From: Podospora bellae-mahoneyi
Lineage: Eukaryota; Ascomycota; Sordariomycetes; Sordariales; Podosporaceae
Direction of reading: 5' to 3'
DNA: 64,000 nt
Assembly (NCBI RefSeq): GCF_035222275.1
Contig: NC_085881.1
Span: forward strand, 372,001 to 436,000
Numbering within the stretch: position 1 is the stretch's first letter; each line of letters begins with the position of its first letter. Positions 44,918 through 56,235 of this stretch are shown here, piece after piece. Below the pieces are notes generated by a model. That model was not told the DNA's origin. It worked only from the letters and a program-made list of their open reading frames with translations, and ran no database searches. A program made the translations under genes and the position numbers.

Positions 44918-47124
44918 TTTGCGAGTTTGATATTGGGGATAGGGGATATCTTGTTTACCTAAGAGTCAGTACTTGTATAAACATATGAAGCTCGAGTCAT
45001 TCTCATCTTGTGATGAGAGACAGCAGGTAGCACTTACAACAACGGGAGTTGCCTAATCGAGGTCTGAGACAAGGCCTGAGTATGGAGGTTACCTTCATGT
45101 GAAGTCACCTTTGGGAGGAAAAGAGATAGATCAACAATGATTCAGACAATGTGGACAAGGCCCGGCAACGGCAACTGATGTCATCCCCACATTGCCCGGT
45201 TCCGCAGCGGGTGACGGCGGGACAGAGCGGAGGTTTAGTGCGGGGGTATCCACCCCCTTTGCCATAGCGGGACCATGTTCGGTAAGTATTTATTTACTTC
45301 GGTTTCAACTCTTTTCTAAATCTTGACATGGAAATACATGAGACTCCGGATGACCAGATTATATAGGGCTTTCTTGCCACGATGCTGTTCACAAGAACTC
45401 AGAAGCGATTCGAAGCTTGATTTCCTAGGTACACATTCATTTCTCTTGTGAAGTACTGTTCGTGGCCCATCTTCCAAGTGAGCTTCAAATGACAGTCTTT
45501 GTTACTGTGTGTCACAAGGGGAACTTACACATATCAATCCGCTTGGAATTGGAATAACTTTCGCTTCACCACCACACCTTTTGCAAAGTTTGTGGAAAAG
45601 AGGCCTCTCTGCCTGGTAACTTTTCTAAGCACAAATTACTTCGATAGCCATTCTATATTCAACACTTCTCCTTGATAGCTTGGTCTTTCATTTTGAACAA
45701 ATTTCAAAACAGTGACGTAAGGACAATGTCCAAAAAAGAGATATGTATGAATTGGTATATACACAATGAACTGACACGCACGCATTACTCGCATGCCAAT
45801 GACATGGGATCTCAAGCTTGCATCGATGGGGTCTCAAATGGTCGTTGAAGCCGGCATGCGCTTGCAGATACTCACCGGGCCGTGGGCATTTCCTTTGAAC
45901 TGGAAATGGAAGTGGCTCCCAAGTCACTGGGGAGCATGAACAGGAATGTCATTTCCAAGATCAGCTGTACCGGCGTCAACCACCCCCCGAGACCCGCCTC
46001 CTGGGTAGGCAAGCGCAGAGAGGCTCCTTCTCTGGTATGTGACAGACTCGCAAAGTGATGCTCTGGTGTTCCCAAACCTTCTCTCCTCTCCTCTCTTCCA
46101 CCAATTCATCACAGAGCGAAGTTGGGATTTCCAGCCCTACATAGCCAACTTGTCCACTCCCGGCCTCTTCTCTTCTTTTTTGGGTACATTGTGACATATT
46201 GTCTTTACCGGCATCCTTCATCAATCTGGCCTTGCCTTGTTCCACCTTGTGAACACCACCTGAGCGTTTTTTTGGGAGCGAGCGAGCGATCGAAATCAAA
46301 TCACAACTGCATGAATCATCTTGGACGACCGAGCACTACAATTGCCAATATAAAGAGGCTTGATACCTTACCTCCCCCATCATCTTTGCCGTCTCTATTG
46401 TGTTTTGGACTGGTCTCTCGGCACGTAATATTCCCGTCTGATATCTGGGTGTCTGGGCTGCGTAAAATTGGCTGCGAGTTGTCTAAAGAGAAGACTGAGG
46501 AGCTTTGCACTGGAGAGAGGCATTTCAAAGCCAAGGCCACTCTTCAAACTGCTATTATTGGTTCAATTTTACAATCGACGACATCATCAGCTTGGTTTCC
46601 GGGGCCAAGGGCAGGATAGCTCTCGCCATTTTGGTCACATCTTGCTGTCAACACAGGACCAATTTCCTGGCGGCTGGGAAAACCCCTCGTCTCCCTTCCT
46701 AGGCAACTGTCTTTTCAACCTGACCACAAGCAGAAACAATTTCTTTGTCTCTCCTCAACTAGCAAGCTTCCTGGCAAGTTCGTCAACCATCTAGTTTGGA
46801 ACAACTTCAACGATCTCGCCTCAGTACAACTTGGTGTGAGGCTTCTGAAACGTTCAACTGGCTGGCCATCTTCTGGTTGACCATACTCTGTAAGTCTTCT
46901 CATACTTGGTGCTCCCCATTCTCCAATGAATCAGGCCTTTCAGTTGATGATTCACTGGGGGTTGATTCTCTTTTGGCGAGGATATTGAGAGATGATCCGA
47001 GGATGAGTCCATCTGGGGATATCTGCAACAACGTCAGCTAACCAAGGATTGAAGCAGTCTACTGCCGTTACTCATCCCTCTCGATTTTAATCTTGTCCTC
47101 CGATCGGACTTCCCAAACATCAAC
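44918..47124. other. 2.2-kb divergent intergenic region
   Basis: Upstream of both the CMD-like gene (-) and the proline-rich gene (+). Carries a short GAGC repeat at about 46276-46289. Open frames at 46122-46619 and 46796-47041 do not look like protein. The last kilobase may be a long leader. Confidence 0.45.
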
Positions 47125-49068
47125 ATGCTTCTTCCACGCCACTCAAGCAAAATCCAGCCTCATGGCTCCCAGGCCACCACTAGGCCAAGTCGGCTGAGAT
47201 CTCCTGGTCTTCGGCTCAAGACAAGTTCGCTCGATCTTGTTCCTTCAGATGAGAAGGCCCAGGCGATGGCTTCAGCCGACTGGAGAAAGATGGCGCCGGA
47301 TTCCGGCCTCGGCGATAATCGTCAGCAGATTTCAGACGAGAATAGCAGACATCCATCCGACCAGAATGATGGCTTTTACTCGCCCTTCGTGCTGGGGATG
47401 AAGCCTATGAATACTGGATCAAGGGCTCAGTACCAGTATGCTAGGGACCCTACAAGCGGCATTGCTTGGGAGGTCATTTCATCGGCTCCTGGGTGCGATT
47501 TCAGGCGGGAGGAAACGAGAACCAGCGAGTCGTCAGGCATACCGTCCTCAATCCTCAAGGCGTGCCAACCGAACCTCCAAGACACCACGATGGTGCGGCT
47601 TAAAGCCATCAAGCCAATGAACGTGAGCATCAACGGCGACATCATCAAACTGCCCAACAAGTACTCTTTGGATGTTACCCCTGTTGACATCCAAGAGCCA
47701 GACGCTGCTTGCTTTATGAACAGGGAACACGGCGAGATCCTGGCCACTCTCAAGCTCCTCAAGCCCAAGGCCCGCTTACGCCGTATGAAGTCCGAGCTTC
47801 ACGAAGAGAGCGTTCTGAAAGATCTGGATGACTTCTTGTCCCAACAGAGTGGGAAGCCTCCAAAGGTCGTCGCGGCAAGCAAGGAAGTTCAACGCCAAAA
47901 CCGTAGGTCATCGGGGCATTGGAGCAGCCATGACTCTGGAATCTCAACCGGCTCTGAAACCTCTGGCCTTCAGAAAGAGATGCTTTTAGGGGCACATCAC
48001 CGAACACCTGCGGAAGGCCACCGCTTTCAGACACTACTCAGCCGCCTACACTTGACCACGGAGAAAAGAGAAGCTTCCCAGCCGCCGACAGCACCTGATC
48101 ATGCTGAGACGTCGAAGAGCCATGCTCAGGTGGTGGATCCTGCAATTATCGCCGCAAAGGTCAAAGACGAAGAGCGCGAGGAGACGCCCGACAACTCGGA
48201 AAGGGGCGCGCGCGAAGGTACCTTTTTCGGAAGGGATTCTACCTTGCTGTTTGGGAAGGGTAAATGGGCGCAAAAATCACACGATTCTGGCTATTCAACA
48301 TTCCATTTCATGAAACAAGGCACACAAGAACCAACAAGGCCTAAGGCGGTCGAGCATTCTGGTCCTACGGTTCAGAAGCGCAAAGAAGATTCAACATCAT
48401 GTTCAACCACCTCAACCAAGTTGAATCCCACAGCTGCCGAATTCAAGTCGGTCACCAAAGGTGACCTCAAGTCAGGAGTGAAGAGCGATTTCAAGCCCGC
48501 GCCCGCAGCTTATCCTGCCCCTCCCTGGACTCCAAAAAGACGGACACGGCCTTTACTCAACAATATCTTTCCTGGTGTACTGGAAGATCCCGGTTTCATG
48601 GCCCAGACAGTGCAATTTGTGGCAAACGATTGTCTTCAAGGTAGTCCATGGCAGACAAGTGGTCCTCCAGCAGGGCCAGTGTGGGTGGCTGAACCGGGAC
48701 AGCCTATCCCAGAGATGGCCCTCCAACCACCAGTAGCACCAATAGCAATGGCACCTCTTCCCATTGTTGATCCAGTTACGCAGCAATTGGTCCCACCACC
48801 CTTCGTTCCTCCGCCCAGCAACTTTGGAACCTTCCCGCCTTCCGGAATCGCTCCTATTCCCAGCCAGATGCCAGGTCCCAACCCCGTATTTAGCACGCTT
48901 CCTCCATTGCGGCCTCCCCCAGCCCCCAGACCAAGATTTTCTCAGCCTATCCCGATTCCTCCTGGGCAAAGAGACCCTATTCCCGCCGTGCCGAATGCAA
49001 CTAGTTTCCAAGCACCTACTCTATACGGTCCAACTCTTGTTGCCGGTCCACCGCCTCCTTTGGCCTAG
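47125..49068 (+). CDS. Uncharacterised proline-rich protein (N-terminal 647 aa, ends at in-frame TAG)
   Basis: I do not recognise the family. ATG 47125 begins MLLPRHSSKIQPHGSQ. The first 300 residues look globular in patches: FYSPFVLGMKPMNTGSRAQY, GIAWEVISSAPGCDFRREE, MVRLKAIKPMNVSINGD, DVTPVDIQEPDAACFMNRE. A Ser/Lys/Glu-rich disordered middle has repeated SHDSGxST-like units (SSHDSGISTGS, SHDSGYSTFHF). The last 150 residues are Pro-rich (PPFVPPPSNFGTFPP, RPPPAPRPRFSQPIPIPP). The frame meets TAG at 49066-49068 and then stays open in the same phase for another 135 codons of protein-like sequence, listed separately. No membrane segment or catalytic motif is evident. The likely role is as a scaffold or regulator (inference from disorder only). 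Confidence 0.72.
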   Translation: MLLPRHSSKIQPHGSQATTRPSRLRSPGLRLKTSSLDLVPSDEKAQAMASADWRKMAPDSGLGDNRQQISDENSRHPSDQNDGFYSPFVLGMKPMNTGSRAQYQYARDPTSGIAWEVISSAPGCDFRREETRTSESSGIPSSILKACQPNLQDTTMVRLKAIKPMNVSINGDIIKLPNKYSLDVTPVDIQEPDAACFMNREHGEILATLKLLKPKARLRRMKSELHEESVLKDLDDFLSQQSGKPPKVVAASKEVQRQNRRSSGHWSSHDSGISTGSETSGLQKEMLLGAHHRTPAEGHRFQTLLSRLHLTTEKREASQPPTAPDHAETSKSHAQVVDPAIIAAKVKDEEREETPDNSERGAREGTFFGRDSTLLFGKGKWAQKSHDSGYSTFHFMKQGTQEPTRPKAVEHSGPTVQKRKEDSTSCSTTSTKLNPTAAEFKSVTKGDLKSGVKSDFKPAPAAYPAPPWTPKRRTRPLLNNIFPGVLEDPGFMAQTVQFVANDCLQGSPWQTSGPPAGPVWVAEPGQPIPEMALQPPVAPIAMAPLPIVDPVTQQLVPPPFVPPPSNFGTFPPSGIAPIPSQMPGPNPVFSTLPPLRPPPAPRPRFSQPIPIPPGQRDPIPAVPNATSFQAPTLYGPTLVAGPPPPLA

Positions 49069-49473
49069 GATGGCAAGGGACCACGACCGGTATTTCCCGT
49101 CACCCAGAAACCACGCGACCATGACCCTGTGAAGCAGCAGGCATATGAGTCGTATCTGGAGTGGCGAAAGGCCAATGAGCCTGGCTATCACATGAAGTGC
49201 AAAATGCGTCAAGCACACCGTGTGGTTCGTCAATACCAGCAACAGGCGCAGACTGCTGACTGGAAGACTGTAGCTGGGCAGGCCAAAGCAGCAGCTGGAG
49301 CGTTGGAAGCACATGCAGCCGAGGAAAAGAGGAGGTCAAAAGAAGCAGCTCTCAAGGAGCAATTCAAAATGAGCGTGAAGAGGGTAGCAGAGTCCTCTGG
49401 AGCCACGGAGATAAAGGAACAGACACTTCCGGACACGAATAATGAAAAGCAAACACAAACATTGGTCATATAA
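49069..49473 (+). CDS. In-frame continuation of the proline-rich gene (135 codons incl. TAA)
   Basis: Directly after the TAG, same frame, no stop until TAA 49471-49473. The text reads as real protein: PRPVFPVTQKPRDHDP, QQAYESYLEWRKANEPGYHM, CKMRQAHRVVRQYQQQAQ, then Ala/Glu/Lys-rich helix (EEKRRSKEAALKEQFKM). There is no early ATG of its own, so it is unlikely to be a separate gene. It may be joined by an 81-nt phase-0 intron with a weak GTGCCG donor at 48988 and the TAG itself as acceptor, reached by stop readthrough, or a decaying 3' end. The sequence alone cannot choose. Confidence 0.6.
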   Translation, partial: DGKGPRPVFPVTQKPRDHDPVKQQAYESYLEWRKANEPGYHMKCKMRQAHRVVRQYQQQAQTADWKTVAGQAKAAAGALEAHAAEEKRRSKEAALKEQFKMSVKRVAESSGATEIKEQTLPDTNNEKQTQTLVI

Positions 49474-50002
49474 AGCACACGATGACGAAAAGAGGGATAT
49501 GCCCGTTTGCTCCGGAATACGATTCTTGTCATTTCGAAAGCTCGCTCGCTCAGGACAATTCTTTTCAACAGTTAGCAACCTTCGTTTCCGTTCCCCATCT
49601 TATTATATTGACTTCGATCATCTCAGCTCAGCAAACAGACATAACTACGATCCTTATTTTTCAGCATGAACCCGGTGTTCTATAGACGAGGAATGAGTTA
49701 TTTTACCGTTTTCTTTGGAGAATCAGAGGTAGCTTTACCGGGGGAGCTTCAGGAAATCATGTTATCCATTGAATGGTTATGGACTTTATGTCTTGATGGC
49801 GCAATTTGCTTTTTCTTTTTCGTTTCGGTTTGACTTATCCAGCTACATCAGCAGAGGAATCAAACATGGATAGTACGTGACTCGGGAGGTTGGCTAGGTA
49901 TTCGGCTTGACCGAGAGTTATACAGCACAACAGAGTTTAATATTGGTAGTTTGGTTGTGCCAGCAGTGGTGATTATGTGACGGGTGTAACACGATGACCT
50001 TG
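49474..50002. other. Convergent intergenic region
   Basis: 3' flanks of the proline-rich gene and the FAD oxidoreductase gene; T-rich near 49805-49830. Nothing else seen. Confidence 0.5.
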
Positions 50003-51553
50003 TCATTCGCCATCAGCCGGACCCGAGAAATAAGCCCCCTCCCAGCCACCACAGTCTTCCAATTTGGCTCCTTGTCTCGCCCTGTTGATCCTCTCTTCCG
50101 TGATCTTGAATTCCTCGGGAAGTCTTGCATGTCCTTGTCCTGATTCTGGCAAACCCAGCATCTGTGCCGCCACAGCTCTGGCAGAGAGAGCAGCAGATGG
50201 CATGCCATGCCCGGTGTACCCTGCACACACCCATATTCCCCTGTGGGAGGGAACCTCTCCCACCCAGGCATTAGAGTCACGAGAGTAGCCCATCACGCCC
50301 GTCCACTCGTATGTTGCGGGTAACTCTTCGTCTTTTCCACCCAAGTCCAGCGGAGGAGAGAGGTTCGACCTCAGATAGTGGGCCACTTTCAGCTCGAGCT
50401 CATCATCGTTGTATTGTCCCAGTCCGAGCCGCAGTGCCAACCGACGACCTCCACCGTAGATCATCTCGCCTCCTGAGTCGGGGGTCAACACTGGTCTCTG
50501 AACAAGGTAGTCGTCTCTTGGTGCGTGTTGGCCCTTCTCGGGGTCGGCGGCGAAGAGGTAGGAGTGGGTGAGGGTTTGGACTGGGGATGGGGGGACGATG
50601 GCGCTTATCTGGCCGCGGACGGGGACGATGAGGTCGGAGAAGAAGGGGAGGAGGTGGGAGGTGTACCCGTTTGTTGCTAGGAGGACTTTTGGGGTGGTGA
50701 GGGTGCCACGGGGGGTGAGGATTTGGTGTTTACCAGGGGAGGAGGGGGAGGGGGAGAGGGAGAGGACGGGGGTGTTGGTTTGGAGGTTGAAGTTTGGGTT
50801 GGGGAGGAGGGAGGTGAGGATGTGGGCGATTAGTTTGTAGGGCCAGAGGGAGGCGGCGGTTTTTTGGATGATGGCGCCGTGGCAGTTGGGGGCTCTGAGG
50901 CGGGCTAGTTTGGATGGGTTGGTTGGGAGGATTACTTCTAGCTGGGAGGCGAGAAAGGGGTGGCTTTTGGTGAGGGAGTCAATTTGAGCAACAGCGGTTT
51001 GGAAGAGGGGGGTTGACATGAAGGCGTGGACACCGCCGGAGAGGGCTATCCTGTGGTGATGAGGTTAGTTTGGGGGGAATATTGGTAAGAGATATGAGAA
51101 GGGATATACCAGTCACAGTCAATGTTTTCATCCCTTACTAATCTTTCAAGAAAAGAAAAGGTTTCCAACTCAAAAGCAGCAACGGCTGGGTTGGTGCCAT
51201 AGACGAGAGGCTGGCAGTGGCCTCCATTCTGATGGAACTGTTAGAATTATCATGTAAAACTCATCAGATAAGTCGGTCCAGGCACACACCCTTCCTGTGG
51301 CACCACCACAGGCCTCCCTCGCCTCGAGCATCACAACCTTCTTGTTACAGGAATAATCCTGCAGAAGAGACCTCGCGGCAAAGGCACCGGTTATACCACT
51401 CCCGATAATCACAATGTCTGCTTCCTCTGGCAGATCTGGTGTTGATCGATGTCCCAAAAGCAGGGTATTCGGTTCACGAAGCCAGTAAGAAGAGGTCGGG
51501 TTGGCAGAGGGAAGGCCTGCCTGGTTCGTTCTAGGGCCGGTGTCGGAGGCCAT
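50003..51553 (-). CDS. FAD-dependent oxidoreductase of the DAO family
   Basis: Exons 51553-51290, 51228-51110, 51050-50003; 476 aa. These enzymes oxidise C-N bonds of amino acids or amines with FAD and give H2O2. The dinucleotide-binding motif is ADIVIIGSGITGAFAARSLL near residues 45-65, followed by VVMLEAREACGGATGR. The second exon gives NGGHCQPLVYGTNPAVAAFE, typical of the PuuB/glycine-oxidase-like DAO group. Later blocks: RLRAPNCHGAIIQKTAASLW, KVLLATNGYTSHLLPFF, VPVRGQISAIVPPS, GGEMIYGGGRR, YEWTGVMGYSRDSNAWVGEV, and the C-terminal FAD loop GIWVCAGYTGHGMPSAALSA. No peroxisomal SKL-type end (it ends ADGE) and no signal peptide, so it is probably cytosolic. The substrate cannot be told from sequence. 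Confidence 0.88.
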
Positions 51554-52059
51554 CTTGACTGGTCAATGTTGCTGTTTGTTAAGGTTATTGAAACGCCTCC
51601 AGCTAATATAACTCGTATCAGAAAGCCGTGTTGAGATGAAACTACGCGAATATGAAATCCCTCATCCCAAATGTTCAGATAAGACTGAGACGGAGACTGA
51701 AAGCTAATGCACTGAAGGCATGACATGACATACAGCAGAGGTTCTCCACTTTTCCAACCCCTTTCCAATTGGAGTCTATTAGTCAAAATGGCACCTTGTA
51801 TAGAGCAACAGCTAATCGCTGCGACATGTAGCAATATAACAACAATAACAAGACACCCATATAAAGCTCCTGGATATGCATTCATCAACTCAGTCTACAC
51901 CACCTGAGATATCCCGCCTGCCCGCTGACGCTCTAGAGTAGTACAATACGCGGAGGTTCCGCCCATCCAAAGGGTCTTCCATCTTCATTACAAAATCAAT
52001 GCAGTCTACTCCTCCCTGGGTATAACAGCCTTTATCTTCTTGAATTTGCTCTGAAATGC
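51554..52059. other. Intergenic between DAO gene and RVS167
   Basis: Promoter of the FAD oxidoreductase gene and 3' flank of RVS167, both on the - strand. AT-rich; nothing recognised. Confidence 0.5.
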
Positions 52060-53626
52060 CTATGGATTCAGCTGGACGTAGTTGCCTAACGACACAATAG
52101 GGTTAGCTGCGAACACTCGAGTCGGTCCTTGGATGGACATAGAAACGTACCAGGAAATTGCCCTTGCTTCCCATGAAACTTGCCGGTCCACCATTCATTC
52201 TCATTACTGGTTCTTGATACAATCTCAATCACGTCGCCCGCCCGGAAACTGAGATCGCCCTCAGCCTGCGCCGAATAATCGTAGAGTGCCGTTACCGTTT
52301 CCACCTTGGCCACCGAGGCGCCGGCAAGATTCTTTGGCTTGGGCTTGGGCGGTGGGGGCTTCGACTTGGCTGCGGCGGCCAGCGACATTGGGCTTTTTTT
52401 CGCTGGCGAAATCATGGCAGGAGAGACGGGAGCAGAAGAATATGGAGGGGGTGGTTGTTCGCCACCGTCATTTTCCTGAGATCGCCATGTTGGCCGTGGA
52501 GAGGATACTGCAGGCGCTTTGGTTGCGGAGGCTTCACCATTTGTCGCCGCATAAGGGAAGGGCGAAGGCGAGGGCGCGGATGTCGAGGCTGAAGCTGATG
52601 GTCCCGCTGTGAGCAAACCCGCTGCTGCTGGCTTTGCCGCGATGGCTGGTCGCGGAGGCCCATACTTGGGTGGCCGCCTTTGACCAGTCGTCTTGAACTT
52701 GACAATAGAGAGTGCCTCAGCTCGCTCTTGGACGTCGCCGCGTTTCGCAAGGAAAGCCTCCTCGACGTCCAGTGTCAGGTCGAAGTATCCTATGTCGACA
52801 CGCTGCATGCGTTCGTGGAGAGTGTAAAAGATATTGAGCTGCATGTAGTAGAAAGACTGGAACAGAGGCTGGATGAAATCGCGCTCGAGCGCAAAGAGTT
52901 TGGGGAGCTCGTCTTTGAGCAGATCGTTGAAGTAGTTAAATTCCTGTGTCGACTGCTCGACGTCATTCTCAGCCTTCCACATGGCCTTCTCGTCCTTGGC
53001 CGACCTTTCCTTCTTTTCCTGGAGCTTCTTGAGGGTGGTGCGGTGTCGGTCGTAGTCCAACTTCTTGTGCTCGCGCTTGGTTGCTGTTTTTCGAATGGCC
53101 TTGATCACATCCATGAGTTCCTGCGCCGGTCTGACAACCCGCGTGTCAATCATCTCCAGCTCGGGGGCCAGAGTCTCCTGCAAGTCCCGTACAACGGCCT
53201 CATACTCCTCGCACGCCCGGATACCGTCCAAGTTCTCTTGCGCAATCAACGAGTCAGGATCCGACATGCGGCCACTAATGGGCTTGTAGATCTCGGTCAT
53301 TGCTTTGGAAAACTCGATCTGGTGGTTAAGCATGCCGTTGATGGCCTCGAAGTACTTTTTGCTTTCATCGTGGAGGTTCTTGGTCTCGGCCTCAAGTTCC
53401 TGGAATCGTCGTTCGGCATCGATGTAGACGGGGTCTTTGGTGTTCTCGCCGACATTGAACTTTGCCTTGAATTGTTGGGGGGCCTAAAGCAATACAGAAA
53501 CACAAGAGTCAGCATCATATTCCCCCTCCTCCTTCATCAACACAAGAGCTCTCCTCGAGGAAACACGCATGCTGCGGGGCAGAACCTACTCGAATAAGAC
53601 CCTTCTGGAAACCCCTGAAACTCATT
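52060..53626 (-). CDS. RVS167: BAR-SH3 amphiphysin-like protein RVS167
   Basis: Exons 53626-53591, 53483-52151, 52085-52060; 464 aa. Rvs167 bends membranes during scission of endocytic vesicles, together with Rvs161, at actin patches. The N-terminal amphipathic start MSFRGFQKGLIR sits in a 36-nt exon. The BAR domain spans about residues 10-245: QQFKAKFNVGENTKDPVYID, NGMLNHQIEFSKAMTEIYKP, ACEEYEAVVRDLQETLAPEL, RHRTTLKKLQEKKERSAKDE, FYYMQLNIFYTLHERMQ. A Pro/Ala/Ser-rich linker follows, then an SH3 domain: VTALYDYSAQAEGDLSFRAG, DVIEIVSRTSNENEWWTGKF, and GNYVQLNP, completed by a 26-nt last exon. The length agrees with fungal orthologues. A long open frame on the opposite strand (52680-53597) is a shadow. 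Confidence 0.95.
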
Positions 53627-54435
53627 CTTAGTTACTGCTGAATTGTTGTCTCGTTCGATAAGGTCTGATCGAGGCTAAGAGTGCTGCTAGAAGCAATACG
53701 GAGCGTCGCCGGCGTTGTGAAAGTTGAGAATGGGAAGAGTAAGCTTGGCGGCTGTGTCGACAAAGGTTGGTTATGGTTGATGATGGCTCTCGGGAGACGG
53801 ATGATGACGATGGCACGGGGGCTCAGCGGGCGTCACTCCAGCTCCTTGGCAGATGAAATCCAATGAAAGACGGGCCAAGTGGGCGCTGCAACGGCACCGA
53901 AACCCGATTTCAGGCCTCTCGCCAAGCCAAGGATGCCCTAATTTGGTTTGTCACTGCCCGCCGGGGATTACGGTCAGGATTATGTATTAGTGGGCCCGGT
54001 GGTGATACCCAAAAGAAAATGATATCAGATAGTTTATTGGAGGCCTTCAGTTCGAGATAGGTAGCTGCACTATGTACGCAGTAGAGGTGTCAAAGGGACA
54101 GACAAAACCGGCAGCGCAGCTAAGAGACACCTGCCCCACCCGGCATGCGGTTCTTCTGCGACCTTCGTCATTCCTGAAAACGTTCTCAGCTTCGTCATGC
54201 GCCACCGCCGTGACCGGCAGAATGCGGGGCAGCGCCGTGCAACAGCCACAGAGCGAACAAAGCGTGGGGAAAGGTCTTCGCTGATTGGCCACAGGATTAT
54301 CAATCGAAAAGACTGCCGCCCAGCATTTGGTTATCCATGGGGCATGGAGAATGCGCAAAATCGGAGTTCCGTCCCGCCCACCGAGAAGGAAACTTTTCTT
54401 CCCCTACATCTCGCACAACTTTTTTTTCTCGTACC
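53627..54435. other. Divergent promoter of RVS167 and NFS1
   Basis: Shared upstream region; the final bases before NFS1 are T-rich with a T7 run. Nothing else recognised. Confidence 0.5.
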
Positions 54436-56235
54436 ATGGCAACTCTTGCACCATCAGCCATCAGACAGGCATCTCGCTTGGCATCCAAGTCGGCCCTCAC
54501 TGCTGCACCCCGGCATGGCCTCCAGCAGCTATCACGAGTAGCGTCTGCGCCTGTCCAGCGCACTGCTGGCAAGAAGAGGAGCTATGTGACCGAGTCGAAG
54601 CGGGATAACGCCCAGGTCCAAACCGAAACCGCCATCCGTCTCGACAGGAAGGAGCTGGAGAAATCTGGGCTCACCATCACCTCCGAGAATGGCTCGACCG
54701 AGCATGTCAGCCCAATGGCTGGTAGGTCTTTTCCCATTACGACTCGATATCTCGGCTCTAGCATGCTAACTCCGAGCTCGCAGATGTCCTGAAGGCGGCG
54801 ACCATAATGGATGAAGGCCAACGGCCCATCTATATGGATATGCAGGCCACAACTCCACTGGACCCCCGCGTGCTTGATGCCATGATGCCCTACTACACAG
54901 GCTTTTATGGCAACCCACATTCCAGGACGCACGCGTACGGATGGGAGAGCGAGAAGGCGGTCGAAGATGCGAGACAACATATTGCCAGCCTTATCGGGGC
55001 TGATCCCAAGGAAATCATTTTCACCAGCGGAGCCACGGAAAGCAACAATATGAGCATCAAGGGTGTCGCCAGATTTTTCGGCAGGTCCGGCAAGAAGAAG
55101 CACATCATTACCAGTCAGACCGAGCACAAGTGTGTGCTTGATAGCTGCAGGCATCTCCAAGACGAAGGGTTTGAGGTGACATATCTTCCCGTCGAGTCCA
55201 GCGGTCTCATCAACCTTGACAAACTGAAGGCCGCCATCCGCCCCGACACAATGCTTGTCAGCATCATGTCGGTAAACAACGAGATCGGTGTCATTCAACC
55301 CATCGAGGAGATTGGCAAGATTTGCCGGGCCAACAAGGTCTTCTTCCACACAGATGCTGCTCAAGCAGTGGGCAAGATTCCTCTGGATGTCAACGCGATG
55401 AACATTGATCTGATGTCCATCTCTTCCCACAAGATCTACGGCCCCAAGGGAATTGGAGCTTGCTATGTCCGCCGGCGGCCGAGAGTGAGAATTGACCCCA
55501 TCATCAGCGGTGGTGGCCAGGAGAGAGGTCTTCGTAGCGGCACGCTGGCTCCCGCCCTTGTTGTTGGGTTTGGTGAGGCGTGCCGCATCGCAAAGGAAGA
55601 AATGAAGGTATGTCTCAACTTTTTCCATGGTTCGCGTTACACATACACATCCCCTGGTTTCACCTGATGATCTGCTCATACATGCATGGCTTTCTGAAGT
55701 CCGTGACAAGACTGTACTGTTGAGAGACAGCGCCTTTTCTGATTGGAACCTTCCCTTCTTTCTCTTGACACAACCGAATATTTTGCTTGGGTGGAGCTAA
55801 CAGGCAAAACAGTATGATTCGCAGAGAATCAAGTTCCTTTCCGACCGGTTACTCAACGGTCTCCTGTCGATGGAACACACGAGCCAGAACGGTGACCCGG
55901 ACCACTTTTATCCCGGCTGTGTCAATGTCTCGTTCGCCTATGTCGAGGGTGAATCCCTGCTTATGGCGCTCAAGGACATTGCCTTGTCTTCGGGCAGTGC
56001 CTGCACCTCGGCATCGCTTGAGCCCAGCTACGTATTACGAGCCCTGGGCAACAGCGACGAGAGTGCGCACTCCAGTATCCGGTTCGGTATCGGCCGGTTC
56101 ACCACGGAGCAAGAGATCGATTACGTCCTGAAGGCGGTGACAGAGCGTGTGGGCTTCCTTCGCGAGCTGAGTCCTCTGTGGGAGCTTGTCCAGGAGGGTG
56201 TCGACCTCAACACGATTGAGTGGAGTCAGCACTAA
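54436..56235 (+). CDS. NFS1: Mitochondrial cysteine desulfurase NFS1
   Basis: Exons 54436-54721, 54784-55607, 55813-56235; 510 aa. PLP enzyme that takes sulfur from cysteine for Fe-S cluster assembly on Isu, with Isd11 and frataxin; also used for tRNA thiolation. Residues 1 to about 60 are basic and Ser/Ala-rich ([32 protein letters not shown]), a mitochondrial presequence. The enzyme starts at [20 protein letters not shown]. Conserved: [35 protein letters not shown], the His of [21 protein letters not shown], the PLP lysine in [30 protein letters not shown], and the active-site Cys loop [20 protein letters not shown]. It ends with the Isd11/Isu-contacting tail [16 protein letters not shown]. 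The second intron is 205 nt, long for the window. Confidence 0.96.

Noticed and set aside
46122-47041. Frames of 80-165 codons upstream of the proline-rich gene as extra exons or genes
   Set aside because: Text is rich in Cys, His and Trp without motif or helix pattern, and no splice join into ATG 47125 improves the model.
49004-49068. Intron with donor GTTTCC ending at the in-frame TAG
   Set aside because: Its 65-nt length would shift the frame; only the 81-nt option from 48988 keeps it.
52680-53597. 305-codon open frame on the + strand opposite the RVS167 BAR domain
   Set aside because: It mirrors a strongly conserved coding region; the lack of stops follows from the codon bias of RVS167. 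No family motifs in the antisense text.
54582-55709. 375-codon open frame on the - strand opposite NFS1
   Set aside because: NFS1 is unambiguous on the + strand over the same bases; the antisense text is only its shadow.
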